DNA of 6,321 nucleotides from CAZESH01 sp964514665 (GTDB taxonomy: Bacteria; Bacillota; Bacilli; Paenibacillales; KCTC-25726): contig CAZESH010000259.1 of NCBI GenBank assembly GCA_964514665.1, positions 1 through 6,321 on the forward strand, written 5' to 3'. Of this stretch, positions 1 to 6,288 are shown one piece after another (positions within the stretch are counted from its first letter, which is position 1; the number at the start of each line of letters is the position of its first letter). The notes under the pieces are model-generated. The model did no database searches and was not told where the DNA came from. It saw nothing but the letters and a program-made list of their open reading frames with translations. The position numbers and the translations under genes were made by a program.

Positions 1-7
1 GTCCAAA

Positions 8-79
8 CCTGACAGACCAAGAACCATCGAAGCATTTGCATAAAAGGACTCAGGTTCGATCTATAGGGTTTCTCAAAGG
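8..79 (-). repeat. Dispersed palindromic repeat, left (degenerate) copy
   Basis: Bases 8-46 are the reverse complement of 6250-6288 with only three mismatches in 39 positions, including an unbroken 22-nt match (8-29 against 6267-6288). The rest of the unit is diverged, but its far end (69-79) read on the minus strand gives CCTTTGAGAAACC, which resembles the CCTGAGAGACC arm of the right copy with a 2-nt insertion. The two ends of this copy therefore probably once formed a hairpin like the better preserved right copy, but the arms now pair poorly. No open reading frame and no target-site duplication are visible. GTCC at 1-4 also matches the flank of the other copy (GGAC, 6297-6300) at a different spacing. 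Strand is given relative to the right copy. Confidence 0.75.
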
Positions 80-82
80 CCT

Positions 83-111
83 AGGCTCCGCATAAACGGA
101 GCTTTTCTTTT
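83..111 (+). terminator. Intrinsic terminator of the upstream transcript
   Basis: An 8-bp stem pairs 83-90 (AGGCTCCG) with 97-104 (CGGAGCTT), with one G-T wobble, around the loop CATAAA. It runs directly into TTTTCTTTT (103-111). Being well upstream of yabS and pointing rightward, it most likely ends the gene to the left, which would be spoIIE if the usual Bacillales order holds; that gene is outside the window. Confidence 0.8.
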
Positions 112-213
112 GCCGACAGAGTTGATTATTCCTTGGAATGAATGGCGACAATGGTAATAACAAAACAGGAAAATTTTGCCCTATTGTTTTCAAAGTAAAA
201 GGAGGAATCAACC

Positions 214-984
214 ATGATCAGGCAAATCATTTTGATTACGGACGGATGTTCCAATGTAGGCATCAGTCCCGTCATGGCGGCGGCACAAGCACAGGCCGAA
301 GAAATCGTGGTCAATGTAGTAGGCGTGGTCGAGCAGGGAGAAATCGGTTCGCGGGGAATTGAGGAAATCGAGCAGATTGCCCGGGCAGGCGGGGGCATGT
401 GCAGGATCGTGCCGACCTCGCAGCTGTCGCAGACGGTGCAAATGATGACCCGCAAAACCGTTACGCATTCGATCCAGCTGATCGTAAAGAAAGAATTAAA
501 ACAAATTTTGGGCAGCGAACAATCGCTTGAAGATCTTCCTCCCGAGCAGAGAGGGAAGATTGTCGAGGTTATGGATCGCATGACCGAATCGTCGCAGCTC
601 AGGGTCGCGCTTTTGGTCGATGCAAGCGCCAGCATGAAGCCCAAATTGCCTGCCGTGCTGGATACGATCTTGGATCTTGGCATCAGCTTGCGGGCGAGGG
701 AAGGCAAGAGCGAGATTAGTGTGATGCATTTTCCGAAAAGCATGCGCGAAGGCGAAGAGATCCAATTGGACTTGGATTGGACCGACGACCTTGCAAAAAT
801 GGATAACTTATTCTATAAATTAAACATGAAGGGTACGACCCCGACCGGACCGGCGATTATTCGCTGCGTGCGTTACATGCTGTATGGACAGGAAGGACTC
901 GTGGGCGGTGGAACGGATTCCCTCCTTCCCGGAATGTCCGATACGGACGGGGGTGCACAAGCCAAAAGGCGGTATGTTGAGTGA
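214..984 (+). CDS. yabS: YabS-like von Willebrand factor A domain protein
   Basis: This is a 256-residue protein carrying all three motifs of a VWA metal-ion-dependent adhesion site, in unusual order. Residues 6-11 (ILITDG) match the third motif (Asp10). Residues 52-78 resemble the end of a VWA fold (IARAGG, then a strand and helix). The DxSxS motif follows at 136-140 (DASAS) and the threonine motif at 208-213 (TTPTGP). This looks like a circular permutation rather than a canonical domain plus extra sequence. A glycine-rich, charged tail covers 225-256. There is no signal peptide or membrane segment, so it should be cytoplasmic. The start is the ATG 8 nt after AAAAGGAGG (197-205). The TGA stop overlaps the yabT start by 4 nt, and the pairing with a kinase suggests a shared role. 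The B. subtilis homologue lies in the same place and is poorly characterised; binding partners are unknown. I found no convincing promoter in 112-196. Confidence 0.87.
   Translation: MIRQIILITDGCSNVGISPVMAAAQAQAEEIVVNVVGVVEQGEIGSRGIEEIEQIARAGGGMCRIVPTSQLSQTVQMMTRKTVTHSIQLIVKKELKQILGSEQSLEDLPPEQRGKIVEVMDRMTESSQLRVALLVDASASMKPKLPAVLDTILDLGISLRAREGKSEISVMHFPKSMREGEEIQLDLDWTDDLAKMDNLFYKLNMKGTTPTGPAIIRCVRYMLYGQEGLVGGGTDSLLPGMSDTDGGAQAKRRYVE
964..972 (+). promoter_or_regulatory. Ribosome binding site supporting the yabT GTG start
   Basis: AAAAGGCGG lies inside the last codons of yabS, 8 nt before the GTG at 981. It is one base away from a perfect AAAGGAGG and is the only plausible site near the three possible starts (GTG 981, ATG 1002, ATG 1017), so it favours the overlapping GTG and translational coupling to yabS. 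Confidence 0.6.
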
Positions 985-1883
985 TTACATCCTCTGACTT
1001 GATGCTTGACAGAAACATGCGTATTTCCGGCAAATGGAACCGGCGCAGCTACAAAATCATCCGGTTGCTCGGCGAGGGCGCGAACGGAAAAGTGTATTTG
1101 GTCACCTTCTCCGGGGAGCCGTATGCGATGAAAATCGGTTACGAATCGTTGGATCTCCAATCCGAGATCAACGCCCTGCGGATGCTTGACCGAACCGGTC
1201 AGAAGGCCCCGTTTCTTATTGATGCAGACGATTTTGAGCAGCAGGGGAGAGCCTATTCTTTCTATGTAATGAAATATGTGCGGGGCGAAAGACTTGCCGA
1301 TTATTTGCAAAAATACGGCAGCGAGTGGCTGATGGTTATCGGGCATCATCTGCTGAAGAGCTTAAACCACCTGCATCGGCTCGGCTGGATATTCGGAGAT
1401 ATCAAACCCGAGAATATCCTGGTCACCGGCTACGGAAAAGTGGAATTGGTGGATTACGGCGGTTTGGCGGCCATGGGCAAATCGGTCAAGCAGTTCACGC
1501 AAATATATGATCGCGGATACTGGGGGGGAGGGACAAGAATAGCCGATCCCGCCTATGATTTGTTTTCGTTTGCTATTTTGATCTTGCAATTGACAGATGA
1601 TAGAGGGAGAATCGAAAAATCGCATCAACTGCTCCCCCAGCAGCGTACGGAAGGCTATCTGCTGGAGGTATTGCATACGACTCAGCAGTGTCTCCCGATC
1701 TCGGCTATTTTGGAGTCGGCGATCCGCGGAAAATATCGCTTTGCCGACGAAGCTTTGCGGGATTGGTCGAATGCCATGCTGCGCTTCAAAAAATCGCAGC
1801 GTAAATCGGGGAGCTGGTTGCGTGGATTTTTTATCGCATCCGTCTTATTGTTTGTTACAGCTGTTTTTATGGTGTGGCGCTGA
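981..1883 (+). CDS. yabT: YabT-like membrane-anchored Ser/Thr protein kinase
   Basis: This is a 300-residue Hanks-type kinase. Visible elements: the glycine loop GEGANGKV (31-38), ATP-binding Lys51 (YAMK), Glu62 of helix C, the catalytic loop GDIKPEN (139-145; Asp140, Lys142, Asn145), a magnesium motif DYG (158-160, usually DFG) and Asp193 of helix F (YDLFSF). The arginine of the usual HRD triplet is replaced by Gly139, making it a non-RD kinase. A basic stretch (270-281, FKKSQRKSGSWL) precedes a single hydrophobic helix (282-299) at the extreme C terminus, so the kinase domain should face the cytosol with no outer sensor domain. This fits B. subtilis YabT, a sporulation kinase reported to be stimulated by DNA and to phosphorylate RecA and AbrB; the basic stretch could play that DNA-contact role here (inference). 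The start is taken as GTG 981, overlapping the yabS stop as GTGA; ATG 1002 and ATG 1017 are in-frame alternatives. Confidence 0.9.
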   Translation: MITSSDLMLDRNMRISGKWNRRSYKIIRLLGEGANGKVYLVTFSGEPYAMKIGYESLDLQSEINALRMLDRTGQKAPFLIDADDFEQQGRAYSFYVMKYVRGERLADYLQKYGSEWLMVIGHHLLKSLNHLHRLGWIFGDIKPENILVTGYGKVELVDYGGLAAMGKSVKQFTQIYDRGYWGGGTRIADPAYDLFSFAILILQLTDDRGRIEKSHQLLPQQRTEGYLLEVLHTTQQCLPISAILESAIRGKYRFADEALRDWSNAMLRFKKSQRKSGSWLRGFFIASVLLFVTAVFMVWR

Positions 1884-1910
1884 GGGAAATTCTGAAGGGA
1901 TTGACTGGGG

Positions 1911-3371
1911 ATGGATTTGTTAGGAAGGGTTGCCGAAACGATTGATCGGGAGAGGCTGTTGGAGCAGGGAGAGACTGCGGTAGTTGCCGTTTCCGGAGGA
2001 ACGGACTCTATCGCGCTTTTGCATCTGCTGGACCGGATGGGCAAAGAGCGTGGCTGGAAGTTGATCGTAGCCCATATCAACCATCAGCTGCGTATCTCCG
2101 AATCCGAACTTGAGGCTGCTTCGGTTCGGCAATTCAGCGAACGGCTTGGTTTGATATTCGAATACGGGAAGCTGGATGTCCTGGGCTGGATGAAGCGAAG
2201 CGGCTTGAATGTGCAGCTTGCGGCAAGGGAAAAAAGGTACGAGTTTTTGATCCGAATCGCGGAAAAGCATCGGGCTTCGAAAATCGTTTTGGGGCATCAT
2301 GCCGACGATCAAACAGAAACGGTGCTGATGCGGCTGATCCGCGGCAGCGGGCTATCCGGATTATCCGGGATTCCGATCAAACGCAGGGAAAAAAATGTGG
2401 AACTTGTACGACCTCTGCTGCGTATTAAGAAAACAGAGCTGGAAGCCTACTGCCGCAGCTACGAACTGCCGGTATGCGAAGACAGCAGCAATAAGGAAAA
2501 GAAATATTTCCGCAATCAGGTTCGTCTGGACATTATCCCTTTTTTGCAAAGCTATAATCCGAAGATCGGGGAGTCCATTAATCGTTTGGCGGAGCAATTC
2601 AGCAGTGAAAACGACTATCTGGAGGGACAAACCAAGGCGCTATTTGACGAAATAATCGTTGGCAGTCAAGGAAATTTCGAATTTTCGAGAAATTCTTTTC
2701 TCACGCGCCCAATTGCTTTACAAAGGAGATTGATTAAACTAATATTAAGTTATCTTTCATCGGGGACGCCATCTGATGCCGATATGCGTACGGCGGATTT
2801 TCAGAAAATCGATGCGATTCGCCTTGCCGTGGCGGGGCAAGCCACCCCCTCTCTCGAACTCCATATCAGTGAGGAAATCACTTTTGTAAGGGATTACGAT
2901 AAGGTGATGCTTGTCAAATCGTTGCGTTCGCCTCAACCTGCAGGCGAAGCATATGAATATGCCATCCCCGAAATTCCGACTTCCGTAACGATATCCGAAA
3001 TCGGGCAAACCGTGGTCTTCGAATGGAAAGGTGCCGATATTCCTGCGATGGACACAGTTGCCGGCAAGTGTGTGGCGGAAGCGTATTTTGACGCCGATCA
3101 ATTGCATTTTCCCTTGACTTTGCGCAGTCGGCGCAAGGGAGACCGAATCCGCACGAAAGGTTTAAATGGCCATAAAAAAGTAAAAGATATGTTCATTGAT
3201 GCCAAGATCAGCCGGTTGGAGCGGGAAAGGATTCCTTTGCTGGTCGATGCGGATCAAAACGTATTGTGGGTCCCCGGGCTGCGGCGGTCGGAGCTGGCTT
3301 TGACCGCTCAAAATTCAACGCGGATTTTGAGCGTGAGGATTTTCGAGCGCGAACAGCATTCGATTGAATGA
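1911..3371 (+). CDS. tilS: tRNA(Ile) lysidine synthetase
   Basis: TilS uses ATP and lysine to convert the wobble cytidine of the CAU-anticodon tRNA(Ile) to lysidine, changing both charging (Met to Ile) and decoding (AUG to AUA); it is essential in most bacteria. The 486-residue protein begins with the N-type ATP pyrophosphatase P-loop SGGTDS (28-33). Next come the conserved HHADDQTET block (129-137), the RGSGLSGLSGIP loop (144-155) and the RNQVR segment (201-205). The C-terminal tRNA-binding TilS_C region is recognisable from LRSRRKGDRI (404-413) through HKKVKDMFID (421-430) to the WVPGLR motif (453-458). Length is close to the B. subtilis protein. The ATG start follows yabT by 27 nt, with only a weak GAAGGGA site (1894-1900) before it. 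It is followed by hpt after 44 nt with no terminator. In B. subtilis TilS is also reported to act with HprT in activating ftsH. Confidence 0.97.
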   Translation: MDLLGRVAETIDRERLLEQGETAVVAVSGGTDSIALLHLLDRMGKERGWKLIVAHINHQLRISESELEAASVRQFSERLGLIFEYGKLDVLGWMKRSGLNVQLAAREKRYEFLIRIAEKHRASKIVLGHHADDQTETVLMRLIRGSGLSGLSGIPIKRREKNVELVRPLLRIKKTELEAYCRSYELPVCEDSSNKEKKYFRNQVRLDIIPFLQSYNPKIGESINRLAEQFSSENDYLEGQTKALFDEIIVGSQGNFEFSRNSFLTRPIALQRRLIKLILSYLSSGTPSDADMRTADFQKIDAIRLAVAGQATPSLELHISEEITFVRDYDKVMLVKSLRSPQPAGEAYEYAIPEIPTSVTISEIGQTVVFEWKGADIPAMDTVAGKCVAEAYFDADQLHFPLTLRSRRKGDRIRTKGLNGHKKVKDMFIDAKISRLERERIPLLVDADQNVLWVPGLRRSELALTAQNSTRILSVRIFEREQHSIE

Positions 3372-3401
3372 TTGCAACCCCGATCACATACTTATGAAAG
3401 C

Positions 3402-3408
3402 AGGAGGG
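3402..3408 (+). promoter_or_regulatory. Ribosome binding site deciding the TTG start of hpt
   Basis: AGGAGGG sits 7 nt before the TTG at 3416 and has no in-frame ATG or GTG nearby. The protein then begins MHNDIEEIL, the expected start region of Gram-positive Hpt proteins, so the TTG is well supported. Confidence 0.8.
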
Positions 3409-3415
3409 TTCTTGG

Positions 3416-3955
3416 TTGCATAACGACATTGAGGAAATTTTGTACAACGAAGAACAGATTCAAGCCAAGATCAAAGAGCTGGCAAACCGGATTTCTGAGG
3501 ATTTCGCCGATCGCAACCCGCTCGTGATTTGTGTTTTGAAAGGCGCATTGATTTTCATGGCGGATTTAGTCAAGCGTCTAGACATGCCGCTGGAGATTGA
3601 TTTCATGGCGGTGTCCAGCTATGGCCAATCGACGAAATCCTCCGGCGTCGTCAAGATTATCAAAGACTTGGATGTGCCCGTTGAAGGACGGGACGTTCTG
3701 ATTGTCGAAGATATTATGGACAGCGGGTTGACGTTAAGCTATTTGATTGATGTATTGGAACGGAGAAACGCTTTGTCCGTTTCTATCGTTACCTTATTTG
3801 ACAAGCCGGGAAAGAGAACGGTGGATATGGAAGCCGATTATAAAGGCTTTATTCTCCCCGATTCTTTTGTTGTCGGCTACGGTTTGGATTATGCGGAAAA
3901 GTACCGCAATTTGCCTTATGTCGGCATATTAAAACCTGCGGTCTACTCCGGTTAA
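3416..3955 (+). CDS. hpt: Hypoxanthine (guanine) phosphoribosyltransferase
   Basis: This cytosolic purine salvage enzyme joins hypoxanthine or guanine to PRPP, giving IMP or GMP and pyrophosphate. The 179-residue length is typical. The PRPP-binding motif VLIVEDIMDSG is at 94-104, the SYG lid-loop segment at 68-70, the base-contacting lysine in DKPGKR at 129-134 and the C-terminal VGYGLDYAEKYRNLP block at 153-167. The start is a TTG codon. It lies 44 nt after tilS and 103 nt before ftsH, with no terminator on either side. HprT is known to be feedback-regulated by ppGpp in Firmicutes. In B. subtilis HprT is also reported to complex with TilS as an activator of ftsH transcription, which the gene order here would suit. 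The symbol hprT is used for the same gene in B. subtilis. Confidence 0.97.
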   Translation: MHNDIEEILYNEEQIQAKIKELANRISEDFADRNPLVICVLKGALIFMADLVKRLDMPLEIDFMAVSSYGQSTKSSGVVKIIKDLDVPVEGRDVLIVEDIMDSGLTLSYLIDVLERRNALSVSIVTLFDKPGKRTVDMEADYKGFILPDSFVVGYGLDYAEKYRNLPYVGILKPAVYSG

Positions 3956-3987
3956 GGACAAGATCGTCTGCAAAGGATTTGGGAAAA

Positions 3988-4006
3988 TGATGCTCTATTG
4001 TGATGC
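3988..4006 (+). repeat. Direct repeat TGATGC-N7-TGATGC at the ftsH promoter
   Basis: Two identical hexamers (3988-3993 and 4001-4006) are spaced 13 bp start to start, and the second overlaps the proposed -35 box. It may be a protein-binding site, but short repeats like this also arise by chance. Confidence 0.3.
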
Positions 4007-4027
4007 GAATGTGTACTATGGTACAAT
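3998..4027 (+). promoter_or_regulatory. Probable sigma-A promoter of ftsH
   Basis: A -35 box TTGTGA (3998-4003; 4 of 6 to consensus) and a -10 box TACAAT (4022-4027; 5 of 6) are separated by 18 bp, followed by an A-rich start region. This puts transcription initiation near 4034, giving a leader of about 25 nt that ends in the ribosome binding site GAGGAGGT (4046-4053). It lies in the only sizeable intergenic gap inside the operon. Confidence 0.6.
4012..4025. promoter_or_regulatory. Operator-like palindrome over the ftsH -10 region
   Basis: TGTAC-TATG-GTACA is a perfect 5-bp inverted repeat that covers the upstream part of the -10 box TACAAT. Its position would suit a repressor or a DNA-bending regulator, but no known binding motif is recognised and the arms are short. 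Confidence 0.3.
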
Positions 4028-4058
4028 AAAAAAAGTGTGCATTGAGAGGAGGTAGGGG

Positions 4059-6068
4059 ATGAACAGGATTATTCGCAATACCGGATTTTATTTGATTATA
4101 TTTTTGGTCACCGTCGGAATCGTACACTTTATCAGCAATCAAAATGATCAGCGGGAAGAAATCAGGTATGATGAATTCCGTGTAGAGCTGCAACAAAACA
4201 ACGTAGAACAAGTGACGCTGCAGTTCGATGGGTATACATACCTTATTAATGGTAAGTATAAGCATCCGCATGCGGATAAAACAAATTTTTATACACGCGC
4301 CCCTTTCAGTGACAGCGTTGTAAAGCTCATTGAAGACAAAGGGGTCGGCCAGGAATCGTATAAGAAAATGGAAGGTGAAAATGTCTGGATTACGTTCCTG
4401 ACTTCCATTGTTCCGTTCGTGATTATTTTTATCTTGTTCTTCTTCTTGTTGAACCAGGCTCAGGGCGGCGGCGGAAAAGTAATGAATTTCGGCAAAAGCC
4501 GAGCCCGATTATATAACGAAGATAAGAAGCGGGTCACCTTCGAGGATGTGGCCGGTGCGGATGAGGAAAAGCAGGAACTTGTGGAAGTGGTGGAGTTCCT
4601 CAAGGATCCCCGCAAGTTTGCCGCCGTCGGCGCACGCATTCCCAAAGGGGTTTTGCTGGTGGGTCCTCCGGGTACCGGTAAAACATTGCTCGCACGGGCC
4701 GTGGCGGGTGAAGCGGGAGTGCCTTTCTTCAGCATCAGCGGTTCCGATTTTGTGGAAATGTTTGTCGGTGTCGGCGCTTCCCGTGTTCGTGATTTGTTTG
4801 AAAATGCCAAGAAAAACGCGCCCTGCATTATCTTTATAGACGAGATTGACGCTGTCGGCCGTCAACGCGGCGCCGGATTAGGCGGGGGACATGATGAACG
4901 CGAACAGACTTTGAACCAATTGCTGGTTGAAATGGACGGTTTCGGAGCCAACGAAGGGATTATCATTGTGGCGGCAACCAACCGTCCCGACATTCTGGAT
5001 CCTGCGCTGCTCCGTCCGGGACGCTTTGACCGTCAGATCACCGTCGATCGACCGGATCTCAAAGGACGCGAAGCTGTACTGAAAGTGCATTCCAGGAACA
5101 AACCGTTAAATAAAGATGTCAAGCTGGATGTAATCGCTAAATTTACAACCGGTTTTACCGGGGCTGACTTGGAAAATCTGCTGAATGAAGCGGCCCTGCT
5201 GGCTGCCCGCAGAAACCGCAAGGACATTTCCATGAAAGAAGTGGAGGAAGCGGTGGAACGAGTAATGGTCGGTGTCGAGAAGAAGAGCCGGATCATCAGC
5301 GATAGGGAAAAACGCATTGTGGCCTACCATGAATCCGGTCATACCGTTGTCGGCTATTATTTGGAAAATGCCGATATGGTGCAAAAGGTGACGATCATTC
5401 CGAGAGGCAGAGCCGGAGGCTACGTGATGATGATGCCGAAGGAAGATCGCCTGCTGATTACGAAGAAGGAGCTTTTGGAACGGGTAACCGGGATGTTGGC
5501 CGGACGCGTTTCCGAGGAGAAGTTCATCGGAGAAATCGGAACGGGAGCCTACGACGATTTCAAAAAGGCAACCAGCATTGTACGCAGCATGATTATGGAG
5601 TATGGGATGAGCGAAAAGCTCGGACCGATGCAGTTCGGCAGTTCCCAAGGGCAGGTATTTTTAGGCAGGGATATTGGTCACGAACAGAATTACAGTGACG
5701 CCATTGCTTATGAAATCGACCAGGAGATGCAATCGATTATCCGCAGCTGCTATGAGAAGGCAAGAGACATCTTGACCAAGCACGAAGATAAGGTTCATTT
5801 GATTGCCCAATCTTTGTTGGAAAAAGAAACGCTCGATGTGGAAATTATTCGCCAGCTGATGGAAAACGGAAAATTGGATGAGGTTATCGAGGTTCCTTCC
5901 GAGCCTCAAGAGGACGCTAAGCAGGATGCTTCCCCGACCCAAGAGGACGTTAAGGTAAACATCCAAACCCAAGATCAGCAGAACAAGCTGGATTTCGATA
6001 AAAGCAAAGAAAAGAACGATCCTGAATCAGACGATTCAAACGATGACGGGGACAAAAACAAAGTATAA
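4059..6068 (+). CDS. ftsH: ATP-dependent zinc metalloprotease FtsH
   Basis: FtsH is a hexameric membrane AAA+ protease that unfolds and degrades membrane and short-lived cytosolic proteins; in Bacillus it is needed for normal sporulation and stress survival. The 669-residue protein has a first membrane helix (about 8-25), an extracytoplasmic loop (26-111) and a second helix (112-132). The AAA+ domain follows: Walker A GPPGTGKT (202-209), pore motif MFVG (234-237), Walker B IIFIDEID (257-264) and second region of homology (306-325) with arginines 319 and 322. The M41 peptidase domain has the zinc motif HESGH (424-428) and a third ligand Asp500 in GAYDDF. HEAGH is commoner, but the middle residue varies in the family and the essential His and Glu are kept. 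The last 60 residues are hydrophilic, low-complexity and acidic, as usual in this group. The ATG start lies 6 nt after AGGAGG. Confidence 0.98.
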   Translation: MNRIIRNTGFYLIIFLVTVGIVHFISNQNDQREEIRYDEFRVELQQNNVEQVTLQFDGYTYLINGKYKHPHADKTNFYTRAPFSDSVVKLIEDKGVGQESYKKMEGENVWITFLTSIVPFVIIFILFFFLLNQAQGGGGKVMNFGKSRARLYNEDKKRVTFEDVAGADEEKQELVEVVEFLKDPRKFAAVGARIPKGVLLVGPPGTGKTLLARAVAGEAGVPFFSISGSDFVEMFVGVGASRVRDLFENAKKNAPCIIFIDEIDAVGRQRGAGLGGGHDEREQTLNQLLVEMDGFGANEGIIIVAATNRPDILDPALLRPGRFDRQITVDRPDLKGREAVLKVHSRNKPLNKDVKLDVIAKFTTGFTGADLENLLNEAALLAARRNRKDISMKEVEEAVERVMVGVEKKSRIISDREKRIVAYHESGHTVVGYYLENADMVQKVTIIPRGRAGGYVMMMPKEDRLLITKKELLERVTGMLAGRVSEEKFIGEIGTGAYDDFKKATSIVRSMIMEYGMSEKLGPMQFGSSQGQVFLGRDIGHEQNYSDAIAYEIDQEMQSIIRSCYEKARDILTKHEDKVHLIAQSLLEKETLDVEIIRQLMENGKLDEVIEVPSEPQEDAKQDASPTQEDVKVNIQTQDQQNKLDFDKSKEKNDPESDDSNDDGDKNKV

Positions 6069-6084
6069 GCGACAGCACGTGTTT

Positions 6085-6131
6085 AAGGAGCTGTCTCAAA
6101 GGTCAAAAGACCTGAGAGACGGCTCTTTTTT
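6085..6131 (+). terminator. Intrinsic terminator of ftsH
   Basis: Bases 6088-6104 pair with 6109-6125 around the loop AAAA: 17 positions with one G-T wobble and a two-base internal mismatch (6098-6099 against 6114-6115). A run of six T (6126-6131) follows, and A6085-A6086 can pair into it. It begins about 20 nt after the ftsH stop, so the operon ends here. Its right arm shares GACCTGAGAGAC with the repeat that starts about 100 bp downstream. Confidence 0.92.
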
Positions 6132-6211
6132 CAGAACTGCCGGTTTGCCATGGAGAAAGAGGATGAGGGTTCCGATCCGGGTGATTTTGCTTTCCGTCGC
6201 TAAAGGGAGGA

Positions 6212-6288
6212 CCTGAGAGACCTAGAACCATGAAAGTCGGAGATCTTCGCTTTTAAGCATATGCTACGATGGTTCTTGGTCTGTCAGG
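6212..6288 (+). repeat. Dispersed palindromic repeat, right copy (hairpin element)
   Basis: This is a 77-nt unit whose ends form a 20-bp inverted repeat: 6212-6231 pairs with 6269-6288 at 18 of 20 positions (mismatches at 6217/6283 and 6223/6277). The 37-nt interior contains the perfect palindrome AGCATATGCT (6256-6265) and AGATCT (6241-6246). No T-run follows on either strand, so it is not a standard terminator, and it codes for nothing visible. Its right half reappears inverted at 8-46. A MITE-like or REP-like element is the best description; no target-site duplication is seen. The bases before it (6132-6211) and after it (6289-6321) show no gene or clear promoter. Confidence 0.75.

Noticed and set aside
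51..80. GGTTCGATC near 53-61, which resembles a tRNA T-loop
   Set aside because: The flanking bases cannot form the T-stem or an acceptor stem, and no CCA or cloverleaf is present; the segment belongs to the degenerate repeat copy.
122..177. Possible promoters for yabS (TTGATT at 122, TTGGAA at 133, and a sigma-F-like GGAAAATTTT at 168)
   Set aside because: The -10 partners are poor or wrongly spaced, and the sigma-F-like element lacks a matching -35 at about 15 bp. Sporulation control is known for B. subtilis yabT but is not visible here.
138..362. A 74-codon plus-strand frame starting upstream of yabS
   Set aside because: There is no ribosome binding site before its ATG, it overlaps yabS in another frame, and the yabS start has a near-perfect AAAAGGAGG.
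126..743. A 205-codon minus-strand open frame opposite yabS
   Set aside because: It has no recognisable domain and no sensible start context, and it lies entirely antisense to a well-supported VWA gene; its cysteine- and serine-rich composition is typical of a shadow frame.
3394..3423. A nine-residue possible leader peptide (ATG 3394 to TAA 3421) overlapping the hpt start
   Set aside because: No ribosome binding site precedes it, and its frame merely crosses the hpt ribosome binding site; nothing suggests attenuation.
5106..5648. A 180-codon minus-strand open frame opposite ftsH
   Set aside because: It is antisense to the highly conserved protease domain, is rich in His, Phe and Arg like a reverse-frame artefact, and has no family resemblance.
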